DNA of 64,000 bases from Cyclobacteriaceae bacterium (lineage in GTDB: Bacteria; Bacteroidota; Bacteroidia; Cytophagales; Cyclobacteriaceae). Below the pieces are notes generated by a model. It was not told the DNA's origin and did not search any database. It saw only the letters and a program-made list of their open reading frames with translations. Below, in pieces: positions 24,907-33,949 of this stretch; the first letter of the stretch is position 1; each line of letters starts with the position of its first letter. The translations under genes were made by a program, and so were the position numbers. The stretch lies in the NCBI GenBank assembly GCA_022842845.1, contig JALHOT010000012.1, forward strand, positions 31,064-95,063. Reading direction: 5' to 3'.

Positions 24907-27900
24907 CTATTTAATCGGCTCATAATCTTTAAATGGTGACAGATTGACTTTCTCCATCATTGCACGGTATTGTTTCCATTGGGTTTCATAAAAATCGTTA
25001 ACGCGTTTGGTGAGGGTTGCCATCTTATCTACGGCATGTTGGTATACACGTTTGTCGGTATCACTGATAGGATCGCGTGAGCGGCCAACATAACCTTGTG
25101 CTGTTTGAATGTAAGAGATGGGTGTGGCATCTGGTGAACGAACAATGCCCTGGCGCTTGTCTACTTTACCAAACATGAAATCTAAAACAGATTCAATTGA
25201 ATCTTTCATGGCTTTGGTTTTGTCCATCGCCTCTTTTAAATCACTACGCTTAGCCTCTTTCATTTTCTTTTCATACTCCTCTACAATCTCTTTTGATTCG
25301 CGCAGGCGATCAGCTGCAGCAGTTGCTGAGCTGCGAAGTTTCTGCAAATCTTTTAACATGTTGTAACGATCTGTATATACTGAAGGTGCCACATCCATGC
25401 GCGGGTCTGCTTTAACAGTGATCATGGCTGAATCTTTCTGATCGCCAAATAACAAACGAAGTTTGTATGTACCTGGCAAAACACTGGTGCCTCCAAAACC
25501 ACCGAAGCCACCGCCTCCGCCACCACCGCGCTGTTCACGTGCAGGCTGTCGATCTCCCTTTTCATTCATCATCCAACTCATGCGGTAAACACCATTTTCA
25601 TCCGGAGCCTTTTGACGAAGCGTGTTGATCAATACACCTTTATCGTTATAAACTTGTAGTTTAACCGAATCATACTTCACAGTAGATTTAGCAGGTGCAG
25701 ATGCTGCAGGTTTTGCTTCTTCCTTTCCTTTTTTTGCTTTTGTATCTTCAGCAGGTTTGGCCGCTTCTGTTGCCACAGGCTTATTAACTGAATAAGTAAT
25801 CATAGCACCTGGCTGACGGTTTTCTCCATTATACACAGCGTTGGCATCAAAGCGTGGGCCAGAAGGCTGTTGAATAGAAACCAGGTAGGCATCTGGGGGT
25901 GTAAAGAGATGGGCAGTCTTCGACATCACGCTCGTGGATTTTGCCATTTCGCGTAAAGGGCGAATATCATCAAACACATATATGGCCCGACCGAAAGTAC
26001 CAATCACTAAATCATGCTCGCGTGGGTGAATCACCATGTCGATGGTGGGAACACCAGCAGGATAGCCATTGGTCCATTTTGTCCAGTTCTTGGCCCCATC
26101 GATGCTTACAAATAAACCGTTTTCAGTACCTAAAAACATAAGCTTGGGTTCTACAGGATCTTGTACTACTGATAAGGTATAATTACTCTCTCCTACCTGA
26201 GCGCCCGTTACAATGCTTGTCCAGGTAGCACCAAAATCTTTTGTATGAAACAAATAGGGTTTGTAATCGAACATGCGGTAGTTGTTTACAACAACAAATG
26301 CCTCGCCTGCATTGTAGGTTGAAGCTTGTATCTGTGTTACCCATGCATTTTTAGGCATTCCTAGAATTTTCGCTGTGATATTTGTCCAAGTCTTACCACC
26401 ATCTTGTGTTACTTGTACCTGTCCATCATCTGTACCTACCCATAATACCCCTTGCTTCACTTTGCTTGGCGCGATGCTTAAAATAGTACAGTGGTTTTCT
26501 GCACCTGTGGCATCCATGGTCATACCACCGCTATCGTGCTGCTTTTGTTTTGACTTATCGTCTGTTGTTAAATCAGGCGAGATGATATCCCAGGTATCGC
26601 CTTTGTTAGTTGATTTATGAACAAACTGGCTTCCATAATAAATGGTTGACGTGCTGAACGGATCTTGTGCCAGGGCAGAGTTCCAGTTATAACGAAGCTT
26701 CATGTCTGCATCAGGATGCGTGGGGCGCAGGTTTTTTGCGAAACCTGTCTGTAAATCGAAGCGTGCTAAGTTACCACCTTGCGACATGGCATAGCCATAA
26801 CGGTTATCGTCAGGATCTGGTGCTGCATCAAAACCATCACCAAACAATACTTCTTGCCAGTAAGAATTTCTGATGCCTCCATTTCTCCACACATAAGCAG
26901 GGCCTACCCATGAACCATTGTCTTGCATACCACCATACACATTGTAAGGATGCGCCATATCCACATTGATATGGTAGAATTGACCCACAGGAATATTATC
27001 TGCAAACACCCAGGTTTTACCCATATCGCGCGAAATATTTAAACCTCCATCATTCCCATCAATAATCATGTTCGGATTTTCGGGATTGATCCACCACGCA
27101 TGGTGATCGGGGTGGACACCGTAATAGGGTAAAAGTTCTTTAAAGGATTTACCACCATCTTCACTCACATTGACACGAGAGAAAATAGTATACAATCTGT
27201 TTTCATTTTTAGGATCAACATAGATTTCAAAATAGTAGAAAGGACGATCACCAATTTCACCTTTGTCGTTCACCATAGTCCATTTTTCACCACCATCTTC
27301 AGAGCGATACAAAGCATTTTTCTTTGCTTCAATCAAAGCGTATACGACATTGGGTTTGTTGCGCGCAATTGCTAAACCCATGCGCCCTACATTACCTTCG
27401 GGTAAACCTTCTTTATCTGTTAATTTTTTCCAGTTCTTTCCACCATCGTAGGTCACATACAAACCAGAACCCGGGCCACCAGAGTTAAAAGTCCAGGGCA
27501 TTCTGCGGTGTTCCCACATGTTAGCAAATAGCTTATTTGGATTAGATGGATCCATTACCAACTCACCGCAACCCGTCTTATTATCTACAAACAATACGCG
27601 CTCCCAGGTTACACCTCCATCGGTTGTTTTGTAAACGCCACGCTCAGGATGCTCGCCCCAGGGGGAACCAATAGCCCCTACATATACTGTATTAGGGTTT
27701 TTAGGATCGATAATAATTCTGTGAATGTGTCTTGTCTTTTCAAGTCCGATTTTCTTCCAGGTTTTACCACCATCAAGGGTTTTGTATATGCCTTCGCCCC
27801 CGTTTAAACTGTTACGAGGGTTGCCTTCACCTGTTCCTACCCATACTACAGCTGGATTATCTTGTTGAATAGCAATTGCCCCTATTGATAAGGTTGATTC

Positions 27901-28155
27901 TTTATCGAAAAGCGGTTCCCAGGTAACACCTCCACTGGTAGAACGCCAAACTCCACCCGAAGCCGCCCCCGCATAAATGATATCAGGATTGCTCACGACC
28001 GCATCAATAGCTGTAATGCGACCACTCATACCAGCAGGCCCGATAGCCCTGGGTTGAAGTCCTTTTAACTTATCCATATCCAACTTTTGCGCTAAGGCAG
28101 AAAAGCTGCACAGAACAAGCAAAGCACTCGTTAAATAGTATATACTCTTTTTCAT
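24907..28155 (-). CDS. Large exported sortilin/BNR-repeat beta-propeller protein
   Basis: A 1082-residue exported protein with signal peptide MKKSIYYLTSALLVLCSFSALAQ. Residues about 30-740 hold many BNR/VPS10-like blades (GGVWRSTSGGVTWEPL, GIYKTLDGGKTWKKI, GVYKTTDGGVTWERV, GLFVSIDGAKNWTKW), forming one or two ten-bladed propellers. The remaining about 300 residues have an Ala/Lys/Glu-rich linker, a beta-sandwich strand pattern around TSVLPGTYKLRLL, and a helical C-terminus. A Gly-rich run RGGGGGGGFGGFGG separates them. Related proteins are often annotated as glycosyl hydrolases, but the Asp-box blades here look structural; activity is not supported by visible catalytic residues. It is a single-gene unit with its own terminator. 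Confidence 0.88.
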   Translation of the reverse strand: MKKSIYYLTSALLVLCSFSALAQKLDMDKLKGLQPRAIGPAGMSGRITAIDAVVSNPDIIYAGAASGGVWRSTSGGVTWEPLFDKESTLSIGAIAIQQDNPAVVWVGTGEGNPRNSLNGGEGIYKTLDGGKTWKKIGLEKTRHIHRIIIDPKNPNTVYVGAIGSPWGEHPERGVYKTTDGGVTWERVLFVDNKTGCGELVMDPSNPNKLFANMWEHRRMPWTFNSGGPGSGLYVTYDGGKNWKKLTDKEGLPEGNVGRMGLAIARNKPNVVYALIEAKKNALYRSEDGGEKWTMVNDKGEIGDRPFYYFEIYVDPKNENRLYTIFSRVNVSEDGGKSFKELLPYYGVHPDHHAWWINPENPNMIIDGNDGGLNISRDMGKTWVFADNIPVGQFYHINVDMAHPYNVYGGMQDNGSWVGPAYVWRNGGIRNSYWQEVLFGDGFDAAPDPDDNRYGYAMSQGGNLARFDLQTGFAKNLRPTHPDADMKLRYNWNSALAQDPFSTSTIYYGSQFVHKSTNKGDTWDIISPDLTTDDKSKQKQHDSGGMTMDATGAENHCTILSIAPSKVKQGVLWVGTDDGQVQVTQDGGKTWTNITAKILGMPKNAWVTQIQASTYNAGEAFVVVNNYRMFDYKPYLFHTKDFGATWTSIVTGAQVGESNYTLSVVQDPVEPKLMFLGTENGLFVSIDGAKNWTKWTNGYPAGVPTIDMVIHPREHDLVIGTFGRAIYVFDDIRPLREMAKSTSVMSKTAHLFTPPDAYLVSIQQPSGPRFDANAVYNGENRQPGAMITYSVNKPVATEAAKPAEDTKAKKGKEEAKPAASAPAKSTVKYDSVKLQVYNDKGVLINTLRQKAPDENGVYRMSWMMNEKGDRQPAREQRGGGGGGGFGGFGGTSVLPGTYKLRLLFGDQKDSAMITVKADPRMDVAPSVYTDRYNMLKDLQKLRSSATAAADRLRESKEIVEEYEKKMKEAKRSDLKEAMDKTKAMKDSIESVLDFMFGKVDKRQGIVRSPDATPISYIQTAQGYVGRSRDPISDTDKRVYQHAVDKMATLTKRVNDFYETQWKQYRAMMEKVNLSPFKDYEPIK

Positions 28156-28277
28156 AAAACTAGATTTATGAAGGTAAGGTAAGTGATATTTATGGGTGAG
28201 TGATGAGCTGCTTTATTTTCGGGGTATAAAGCACTTGAAATGCTCCAGAATTATATGAATGGCTGAGACTTGGCTAT

Positions 28278-28310
28278 AAAAAAAGCGAGCAGCCAAAAGG
28301 CCACTCGCTT
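28278..28310 (-). terminator. Intrinsic terminator of the sigma/anti-sigma operon
   Basis: On the minus strand AAGCGAG/CTCGCTT plus an inner GCC/GGC pair form a hairpin followed by TTTTTTTAT, 24 bp after the last gene of the operon. Confidence 0.85.
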
Positions 28311-28333
28311 ATGCAAATTTTATCGTGATCTGG

Positions 28334-29596
28334 TTATTGAAGGGGGCCCTTCTTTAATTCCATTTTACCAAGCGCTGCATTTTTATCTAACTTCCCGGTG
28401 AGGTAATCGGCCAGCACTGAAGCCTTCGTTACAATTTCTATTGTAGATGGAATGCCGCATTCACTGCATTTGGTTAATCGTACATTGAACACTAACACTT
28501 CTTCCGGCTTTAGGCTTTTGATAGTTCTTCCGTATTCCAGAATATTCTCTTTCAATTCCTTCTCAAAATTTGGATAAAGTTCCTTCACCTTCTGATTACG
28601 TTGTTCTTCGGTAACCCGTTCCAGTTTTTGTGTAGGCATATTAAAATAACCGCGTTCTAACTGATTAGAGGAGTACACCTGCATGTGATAGATCACACCA
28701 TAATCCTTCAGCCTTTCATAGTAGGTATCATCTTCTGTAAAAAAAGTGGTCGATAAATCTGGCTGGTAGAGTCTATCCACAATGGTTGTTAAAAGTTCCA
28801 GATCCTGGCTGCGTTCGTTCATTACTTCACTTTCAACCACTTTAATTTTAGCAAGAAACTGATCACGATTTAATTTACCTATCTGAAACTGTTTTATATC
28901 TGCACCGCTCGCTTCAATTGATAAGAAATATCGTTTCTCATCACCCATAAAGCGCCAGTAGCGATTTCCACCATCAGATGCGCGGTTAGTGATTATTATC
29001 TTCTCCTCTGGTTTTAGCTGACTTAAAATTGAACTGTAATCTGCCAGGAAAGTTTTAGAAGCCTCTGTTAACAATTTATTATACTCTTTAGCATCCTTAT
29101 CGCTTTTGACCGAAGTGCGGGCAATTGTAAATCCGGTACTTCTACTTCTTTCCATAGCATCTTCTGCATCGCGCATAGCCTCCTCCGCATCACGAAGAGC
29201 TTCTTCTGCTTTGGCTCTGTTTTCTTCAACTTTTCCTATTAGCTCCTCTGTTATCACCTCGCCCTCTTCATCGGTTTCGATTGAATAGGTATAACTCTGA
29301 CCTTGCCCTCCTTGGACATGTACCCTGGGAGCTCTTGGCGCTCTTGGTACTGTTATATAATTCATAGGAAAATTAGAGAAATTAGGAATGGAGAAAGTTA
29401 CACCATAACCACTACGGTAACTAGCTTCTACAGAAACAGGTAACCAATCGCCCTTCTCAAATTGCTGCTTTATCAAAGATTCCAACACACCCTCTGCGAC
29501 TTTCAGGTCTCGTGCCATGCGGTCATCTACCGAATTCTGGGCTACTGCTACGCCAACCATCATCAACCACACTATACTTAAAAAAATATTTTTCAT
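28334..29596 (-). CDS. Exported protein encoded with the ECF sigma/anti-sigma pair
   Basis: A 420-residue exported protein with signal peptide MKNIFLSIVWLMMVGVAVAQ; the ATG at 29596 is preferred to an in-frame one 39 bases upstream that would precede the signal. The middle contains a short heptad-like tandem repeat rich in Glu/Ala (EEALRDAEEAMRDAEDAMER), a coiled coil. The rest is mixed alpha/beta with many acidic residues; a C-terminal CSECG motif sits near residue 383. I do not recognise the family. It lies 47 bp after the anti-sigma gene, so it may be a sensor or target of that envelope-stress unit. Confidence 0.75.
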   Translation of the reverse strand: MKNIFLSIVWLMMVGVAVAQNSVDDRMARDLKVAEGVLESLIKQQFEKGDWLPVSVEASYRSGYGVTFSIPNFSNFPMNYITVPRAPRAPRVHVQGGQGQSYTYSIETDEEGEVITEELIGKVEENRAKAEEALRDAEEAMRDAEDAMERSRSTGFTIARTSVKSDKDAKEYNKLLTEASKTFLADYSSILSQLKPEEKIIITNRASDGGNRYWRFMGDEKRYFLSIEASGADIKQFQIGKLNRDQFLAKIKVVESEVMNERSQDLELLTTIVDRLYQPDLSTTFFTEDDTYYERLKDYGVIYHMQVYSSNQLERGYFNMPTQKLERVTEEQRNQKVKELYPNFEKELKENILEYGRTIKSLKPEEVLVFNVRLTKCSECGIPSTIEIVTKASVLADYLTGKLDKNAALGKMELKKGPLQ

Positions 29597-29643
29597 ATCA
29601 TTACTGTTAAAATTCACTTTTGGTTTACTAATCAACTCAAGGG

Positions 29644-30501
29644 CTAATTTCTGATTCCGGCTTTCTGAAAGTTAGTACCTGAGTTATTGATGAGACTTGT
29701 TAATATTTGTTCTGTTTCTGCTTTAAAGAGATTGCTGTTTTGCTCTACATCTGTAATCTTAGTTTGTAAAAGACGTAAGTCATCATTTCGCTGCTGTTGC
29801 AAATACTTAGAGAAATCGACTAATAAATTCTCCATATAATCTTTCTGTTCAGTAGAGGTCAGTTTCATATAGTCCTGCATCATTCTCATGTTCTCCGTTT
29901 GTATGCTCGCAACGTAAGCGGCAATCTGATCTTTCGAGGCACTGGCTACTTGTTGTACAAGGGCATCTACCCTCTCACTGTTGCGTGTATTGACCGCCAG
30001 GTTTTTCCTAATGGATTCATCAATTTTTTGCCTGTTCTCTGCCAGGCTTTGTTGCCAGGTATTGTTATTATCACTAAGAGATGCATTGATCATTTCTTGT
30101 ACTTCCGCTTGTGTAAGCATGGGTGTGTTGGTAACCGGTGGAATTGTTTCTTTAGCACCAAAGCTGATGCGTATACCACTGTCATCACTAGAAACCGTTG
30201 TGCTTGTTAACCTGCCTACTACCATGATTAACAACAGTGATGCGGCAATGCTGATAATGGTTTTAGCGTAAGGGAAATCCCAAAGACTTCTGGTCTTGTG
30301 ATTATCCACTACGATGGGTGGTGCTATCACTTCCTTATCTTCTACCGTGCGCAACATGTGTTGCAAAGCCTTCATGTTCTCTAACTCAAGTCGGGCATTC
30401 GCATTCTCTGCTAAGTAAAGCTCCATGCGTTCGCGTTCTTCGCCCTCCATCTCACCGTATAGGTAAGCCATCCACGCTGCTTCGTTTGGTTTATAGCTCA
30501 T
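29644..30501 (-). CDS. Membrane anti-sigma factor-like protein
   Basis: A 285-residue single-pass membrane protein. The N-terminal cytoplasmic part (EAAWMAYLYGEMEGEERERMELYLA) resembles the anti-sigma/zf-HC2 helix bundle but lacks the zinc-binding His-Cys set. A transmembrane helix is at about 80-98 (TIISIAASLLLIMVVGRLTS). The periplasmic half is a long predicted coiled coil with many Gln, Asn and Lys (MINASLSDNNNTWQQSLAEN onwards). It overlaps the sigma gene by 11 bp, which supports a role as its anti-sigma factor. Confidence 0.8.
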   Translation of the reverse strand: MSYKPNEAAWMAYLYGEMEGEERERMELYLAENANARLELENMKALQHMLRTVEDKEVIAPPIVVDNHKTRSLWDFPYAKTIISIAASLLLIMVVGRLTSTTVSSDDSGIRISFGAKETIPPVTNTPMLTQAEVQEMINASLSDNNNTWQQSLAENRQKIDESIRKNLAVNTRNSERVDALVQQVASASKDQIAAYVASIQTENMRMMQDYMKLTSTEQKDYMENLLVDFSKYLQQQRNDDLRLLQTKITDVEQNSNLFKAETEQILTSLINNSGTNFQKAGIRN

Positions 30502-31093
30502 AATGCACTGTATCTTTAGTTATGTTGCGTTGTTCTAAAATCCTTTTCAATCCGTCAAGTCCGTAATACATTCTTGATTTTGCTGTGTTCTCGGAAATAT
30601 TCAGTACCTCTGCTATCTCTCTGAACTTTAACCCTTCAAACTCCTTCATGATCACAACTTCGCGTTGTTCTTCACTTAAAGTCATCAAGGCTTGTTGCAG
30701 TATCTCCGACAACTCTGCCTGTTGAAACTGTTGCTCCGGGTTTTCATGCCGCATGGCGCTACCCTCCCAACGTGGAGAATTCTCTGCTTCAGGGTTAACC
30801 ACAAATTCGAAAGGAACAGATTTGTTTGATTTTTTCTTTCTTAATTCCTCACGACAATAGTTAACCGCTATGGTATACAACCATGACTTAAACCTGCCAG
30901 TGTCTTGCAAGCCTTCCAGGTTTCTGCACATGGAAATGAAAGTCTTTTGCGCTACTTCCATGGCCAGATCATGATCCTGGAAAAACTTGAAAGCGAAATT
31001 ATAAATGCGTTTGTACCAAAGCTGCACCAGCTTTCCCTGGGCATTCTTATCCCCTTGCCGTGCGCGTAAAAGCAGGGAGTCGGAATGCATCAT
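30491..31093 (-). CDS. ECF RNA polymerase sigma factor
   Basis: A 200-residue sigma-70 family protein of the extracytoplasmic-function group. Region 2 is at about residues 15-80 (WYKRIYNFAFKFFQDHDLAM, then EVAQKTFISMCRNL; TGRFKSWLYTIAVNYCREELRK). Region 4 is about 125-185 (LMTLSEEQREVVIMKEFEGL, then KFREIAEVLNISENTAKSRMYYGLDGLKR). The ATG at 31093 is used; a GTG 27 bases upstream is possible. The anti-sigma gene overlaps its 3' end. Autoregulation is expected but no ECF promoter was identified. Confidence 0.92.
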   Translation of the reverse strand: MMHSDSLLLRARQGDKNAQGKLVQLWYKRIYNFAFKFFQDHDLAMEVAQKTFISMCRNLEGLQDTGRFKSWLYTIAVNYCREELRKKKSNKSVPFEFVVNPEAENSPRWEGSAMRHENPEQQFQQAELSEILQQALMTLSEEQREVVIMKEFEGLKFREIAEVLNISENTAKSRMYYGLDGLKRILEQRNITKDTVHYEL

Positions 31094-31314
31094 GGCAATG
31101 TCCAGTAAAGTTTCGGCCACAAATTCAGTTGTTTTAAGTTTTAAACGCTTCTAATCGATTACGCTATAAAGATGGAGGGAGTTCAGGAAAAGTTTTATTC
31201 ATTCTAAAAAAAGTTAGTTTTAAAGGTATAGCCAATAATTCCACGGCTCATGGATAATAGTCAATGGACCAAGTTCTATGGACTATTGGCCTTAGATGCT
31301 ATCTTGCGGCTTTT

Positions 31315-32088
31315 ATGAAGAAAATCATTGCTTTTCTGATCCGTTTTGTACCTCGCAGGTACCTTCAATTGGTGGGAGGAGCCGGTTTAAAAGTAACCGG
31401 AGCGCTCTTTTACAGGGGTAAAAATGTTAGCTGCCCGGTTTGTGATCATCAATACAGAATTTTTTTGCCTTACGGCCGCATTAATACAAGACCTAACGCC
31501 CTTTGCCCGAATTGCCTGTCGTTGGAGCGCCACAGACTCATCTACCGCTACTTGCAAGCGAAAACAAGCTTTTTCAGCAAAGCACAAGCTGTTTTACACA
31601 TAGCACCAGAGGCTTGTTTTATTCCGCGATTTGAAAAAGTACATGGAGAAGGCTACATCACCGCTGACATAGAATCGCCATTGGCTAAGGTAAAAATGGA
31701 TATTCACCAAATACCTTTTGAGGACAATCGTTTTGATGTAGTGCTATGCAACCATGTGCTCGAACACGTACGAGATGATATACAAGCCATGCGTGAAATA
31801 TGCAGGGTGTTGAAGCCAGGAGGTTTTGCGATTATGCAAGTACCCTTCTTTAATCCTGTGCAGGAACAAACGTTTGAAGACAATAGTATCATTGATAAAA
31901 GAGAAAGAGAAAGAATTTTCGGCCAGGATGATCACGTTCGCAAATACGGTCATGACTATCCCCAGCGCATACAACAAGCCGGTCTTCAAGCGATTGAAGA
32001 AAATTTCGTTAATGAATTAAGTGAAACCGAACGACAACGTTTGGGTCTGGTGAAAGGGGAAATTATTTACATCGGAAAAAAACCATAA
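31315..32088 (+). CDS. SAM-dependent methyltransferase with an N-terminal zinc ribbon
   Basis: A 257-residue protein. Residues about 35-65 form a CxxC...CxxC zinc ribbon (SCPVCDHQYRIFLPYG and ALCPNCLSLERHRLIYRYL). The Methyltransf_11 domain follows: VLHIAPEACFIPRFEK as a divergent motif I, GYITADIESP, and FDVVLCNHVLEHVRDDIQAM with LKPGGFAIMQVPF. The ATG at 31315 fits the family N-terminus (MKKIIAFLIRFVPRRYL); a longer frame from 31264 is unlikely. Zinc-ribbon methyltransferases of this type occur near polysaccharide genes, but here the gene is alone and the substrate is unknown. Confidence 0.85.
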   Translation: MKKIIAFLIRFVPRRYLQLVGGAGLKVTGALFYRGKNVSCPVCDHQYRIFLPYGRINTRPNALCPNCLSLERHRLIYRYLQAKTSFFSKAQAVLHIAPEACFIPRFEKVHGEGYITADIESPLAKVKMDIHQIPFEDNRFDVVLCNHVLEHVRDDIQAMREICRVLKPGGFAIMQVPFFNPVQEQTFEDNSIIDKRERERIFGQDDHVRKYGHDYPQRIQQAGLQAIEENFVNELSETERQRLGLVKGEIIYIGKKP

Positions 32089-32157
32089 GTTTTCTTCTAC
32101 CTCATCAACTTTTTGGGGTTGCTATGCGTTTAAACCTTTTTACGCCATTCTCCCCTC

Positions 32158-33369
32158 ATGAAAAACGAAAGAGTTCTGCTGTTCATTCTGGCAGCCATCA
32201 TGTTTACCCATATTATGGACTTTATGATTATGATGCCACTGGGGCCACAGCTCATGCGCATTTTTGATATTAGTCCACAGCAATTTGCCTTACTGGTTTC
32301 ATCTTATACCATTACCGCTGGTATCACTGGATTTATTGCAGCCTTTGCTATCGATCGTTTCGATCGTAAGAACACTTTACTGTTTATGTACATAGGTTTT
32401 ACAGTGGGTACCATCGCTTGCGCTTTTGCTCCGACCTATGCTATCTTATTAATCACACGCTCGATAGCAGGTGCTTTTGGTGGTGTATTGGGTGCTCTTA
32501 TTCTGGCTATGGTGAGTGATGCCGTACCTCTTGAAAGAAGAGCCAAGGGTATTGGCATTGTGATGGCTTCTTTTTCTATCGCTTCCGTATTTGGTGTACC
32601 CTTTGGATTATTTCTGGCCAGTGAATTTACTTGGCATGCACCATTTTTATTCCTGGGTATTTTCTCTGCAGTAATTTGTGTGCTCGTTGTTTTCTTCATC
32701 CCTGTTATGCGTTGGCATATTGCAGTCGATGGTAATCATAAAAATCCATGGGAAGTATTAGTTGCAATCTTTGGAAACAAAAACGCAAGGCTAGGTTTGA
32801 CTTTCTCGGCTGTACTCATGCTCGGTCACTTCACCATAGTACCTTTCATCTCTCCATACATGGTGGGGAACGTTGGTTTTAGCGAAGATGAATTGATGTA
32901 TATCTACTTAGTCGGTGGAGCGAGCACGATTTTCTTCTCGCCTTGGGTGGGAAAGATGGCGGACAAACATGGTCGTTTAAAAATCTTCACCATTTTTGGT
33001 TCACTCGTATTGATCCCGATCATAGCCATAACCAATATGCCGCCATGGCCTTTGTGGGCAGCACTTATTGTAGCAGCTATTTTCTTTGTGTTTGCCAACG
33101 GACGTATGGTGCCCAGCACTACGATGGAGACTGCCATCATTAAGCCAGAAAACAGAGGAAGTTACATGAGTATTCGCTCTTCCATTCAACAACTTACTTC
33201 TGGTTTTGCCGCTTTTATTGCAGGTGTTATTGTAACCGAAAAGCCTTCCATTTTTTCAACTGAAGCAAAGGCATTGGTGAATTATGAGTATGTAGGTTTA
33301 ATCGCAGTGTTCTTTAGCCTGGTTTCTCTATGGGTTGCCCGCAAGCTGAAAGTTGAAACGGAGGCTTAG
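32158..33369 (+). CDS. MFS transporter (DHA1-like)
   Basis: A 403-residue inner-membrane transporter with 12 predicted helices in two halves. The first helix is HIMDFMIMMPLGPQLM; the loop 2-3 motif is the GxxxDRxGRR variant AIDRFDRKN; and motif C-like GxxxGPxxG features appear in helix 5 (FGVPFGLFLAS). The second half begins with GNKNARLGLTFSAVLMLGHF and contains GKMADKHGRLK. This matches arabinose-efflux/drug exporter-like members. The substrate cannot be predicted. A terminator follows at 33420. Confidence 0.9.
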   Translation: MKNERVLLFILAAIMFTHIMDFMIMMPLGPQLMRIFDISPQQFALLVSSYTITAGITGFIAAFAIDRFDRKNTLLFMYIGFTVGTIACAFAPTYAILLITRSIAGAFGGVLGALILAMVSDAVPLERRAKGIGIVMASFSIASVFGVPFGLFLASEFTWHAPFLFLGIFSAVICVLVVFFIPVMRWHIAVDGNHKNPWEVLVAIFGNKNARLGLTFSAVLMLGHFTIVPFISPYMVGNVGFSEDELMYIYLVGGASTIFFSPWVGKMADKHGRLKIFTIFGSLVLIPIIAITNMPPWPLWAALIVAAIFFVFANGRMVPSTTMETAIIKPENRGSYMSIRSSIQQLTSGFAAFIAGVIVTEKPSIFSTEAKALVNYEYVGLIAVFFSLVSLWVARKLKVETEA

Positions 33370-33419
33370 ACAATCAGTTAAAAAATTTTTATCTCAATAC
33401 CTGTTTAATTATGAAAAGT

Positions 33420-33448
33420 GTCTGTTCTTAAATTAAGGACAGGCATTT
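33420..33448 (+). terminator. Intrinsic terminator of the MFS gene
   Basis: GTCTGTTCTT pairs with AAGGACAGGC (two G-U pairs) around AAATT and is followed by ATTTTA. Confidence 0.7.
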
Positions 33449-33514
33449 TACTTATTAATACATTTCAATAGCCATGAGTATTTCATTTTATGATTATCTT
33501 GGTTTAAAAAAGAC

Positions 33515-33949
33515 ATGAAGCCTGAACTTCTCTTTTCACTCTGCAACTCGGTAGCACCACTAGGTTGGATTCTATTATTGGTAGCACCCCGCTGGAAAAT
33601 TACGCGCTATGCAGTGCTCTATGGCATCATCCCTTTAATTTTTGCCTTTGTCTATTTAGGTATCATTATTTCAATGGGTGGTATTTCATTTGGTGACTTC
33701 AGCTCTTTAGCGGGAATCAAATCCTTATTCGCCAACGATTATGCATTGGTTGTAGGCTGGGTCCATTATTTAGCTTTTGATTTATTTGTTGGCAGCTGGA
33801 TTTTATCGAATGGCCAGAAGCATAATATTGCTCACTTACTATTAATCCCTTGTTTATTCTTCACGTTCATGCTGGGCCCGGTGGGGTTACTGCTTTATTT
33901 TATTGTAAGAGCGATCAAAACCAAGAAAGTATTGCATGAAAATTTCTGA
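33515..33949 (+). CDS. ABA4-like membrane protein (DUF4281)
   Basis: A 144-residue protein with four predicted helices. The family hallmark VVGWVHYLAFDLFVGSWI is at about residues 87-104, followed by LGPVGLLLYFIVRA. In plants ABA4 is needed for neoxanthin synthesis; bacterial homologues are uncharacterised but sometimes sit near carotenoid genes. None is visible here. Its last 14 bases overlap the next membrane protein gene, so the two are coupled. Confidence 0.85.
   Translation: MKPELLFSLCNSVAPLGWILLLVAPRWKITRYAVLYGIIPLIFAFVYLGIIISMGGISFGDFSSLAGIKSLFANDYALVVGWVHYLAFDLFVGSWILSNGQKHNIAHLLLIPCLFFTFMLGPVGLLLYFIVRAIKTKKVLHENF

Noticed and set aside
25500..25530. Short GGA/GGC repeat within the sortilin-like gene
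   Set aside because: It encodes a Gly-rich linker in frame, so it is protein low complexity rather than a DNA repeat element.
29150..29220. Tandem GCxTCxTC-like repeat on the plus strand
   Set aside because: It is the coding of the Glu/Ala coiled-coil heptads on the minus strand; not a CRISPR or independent repeat.
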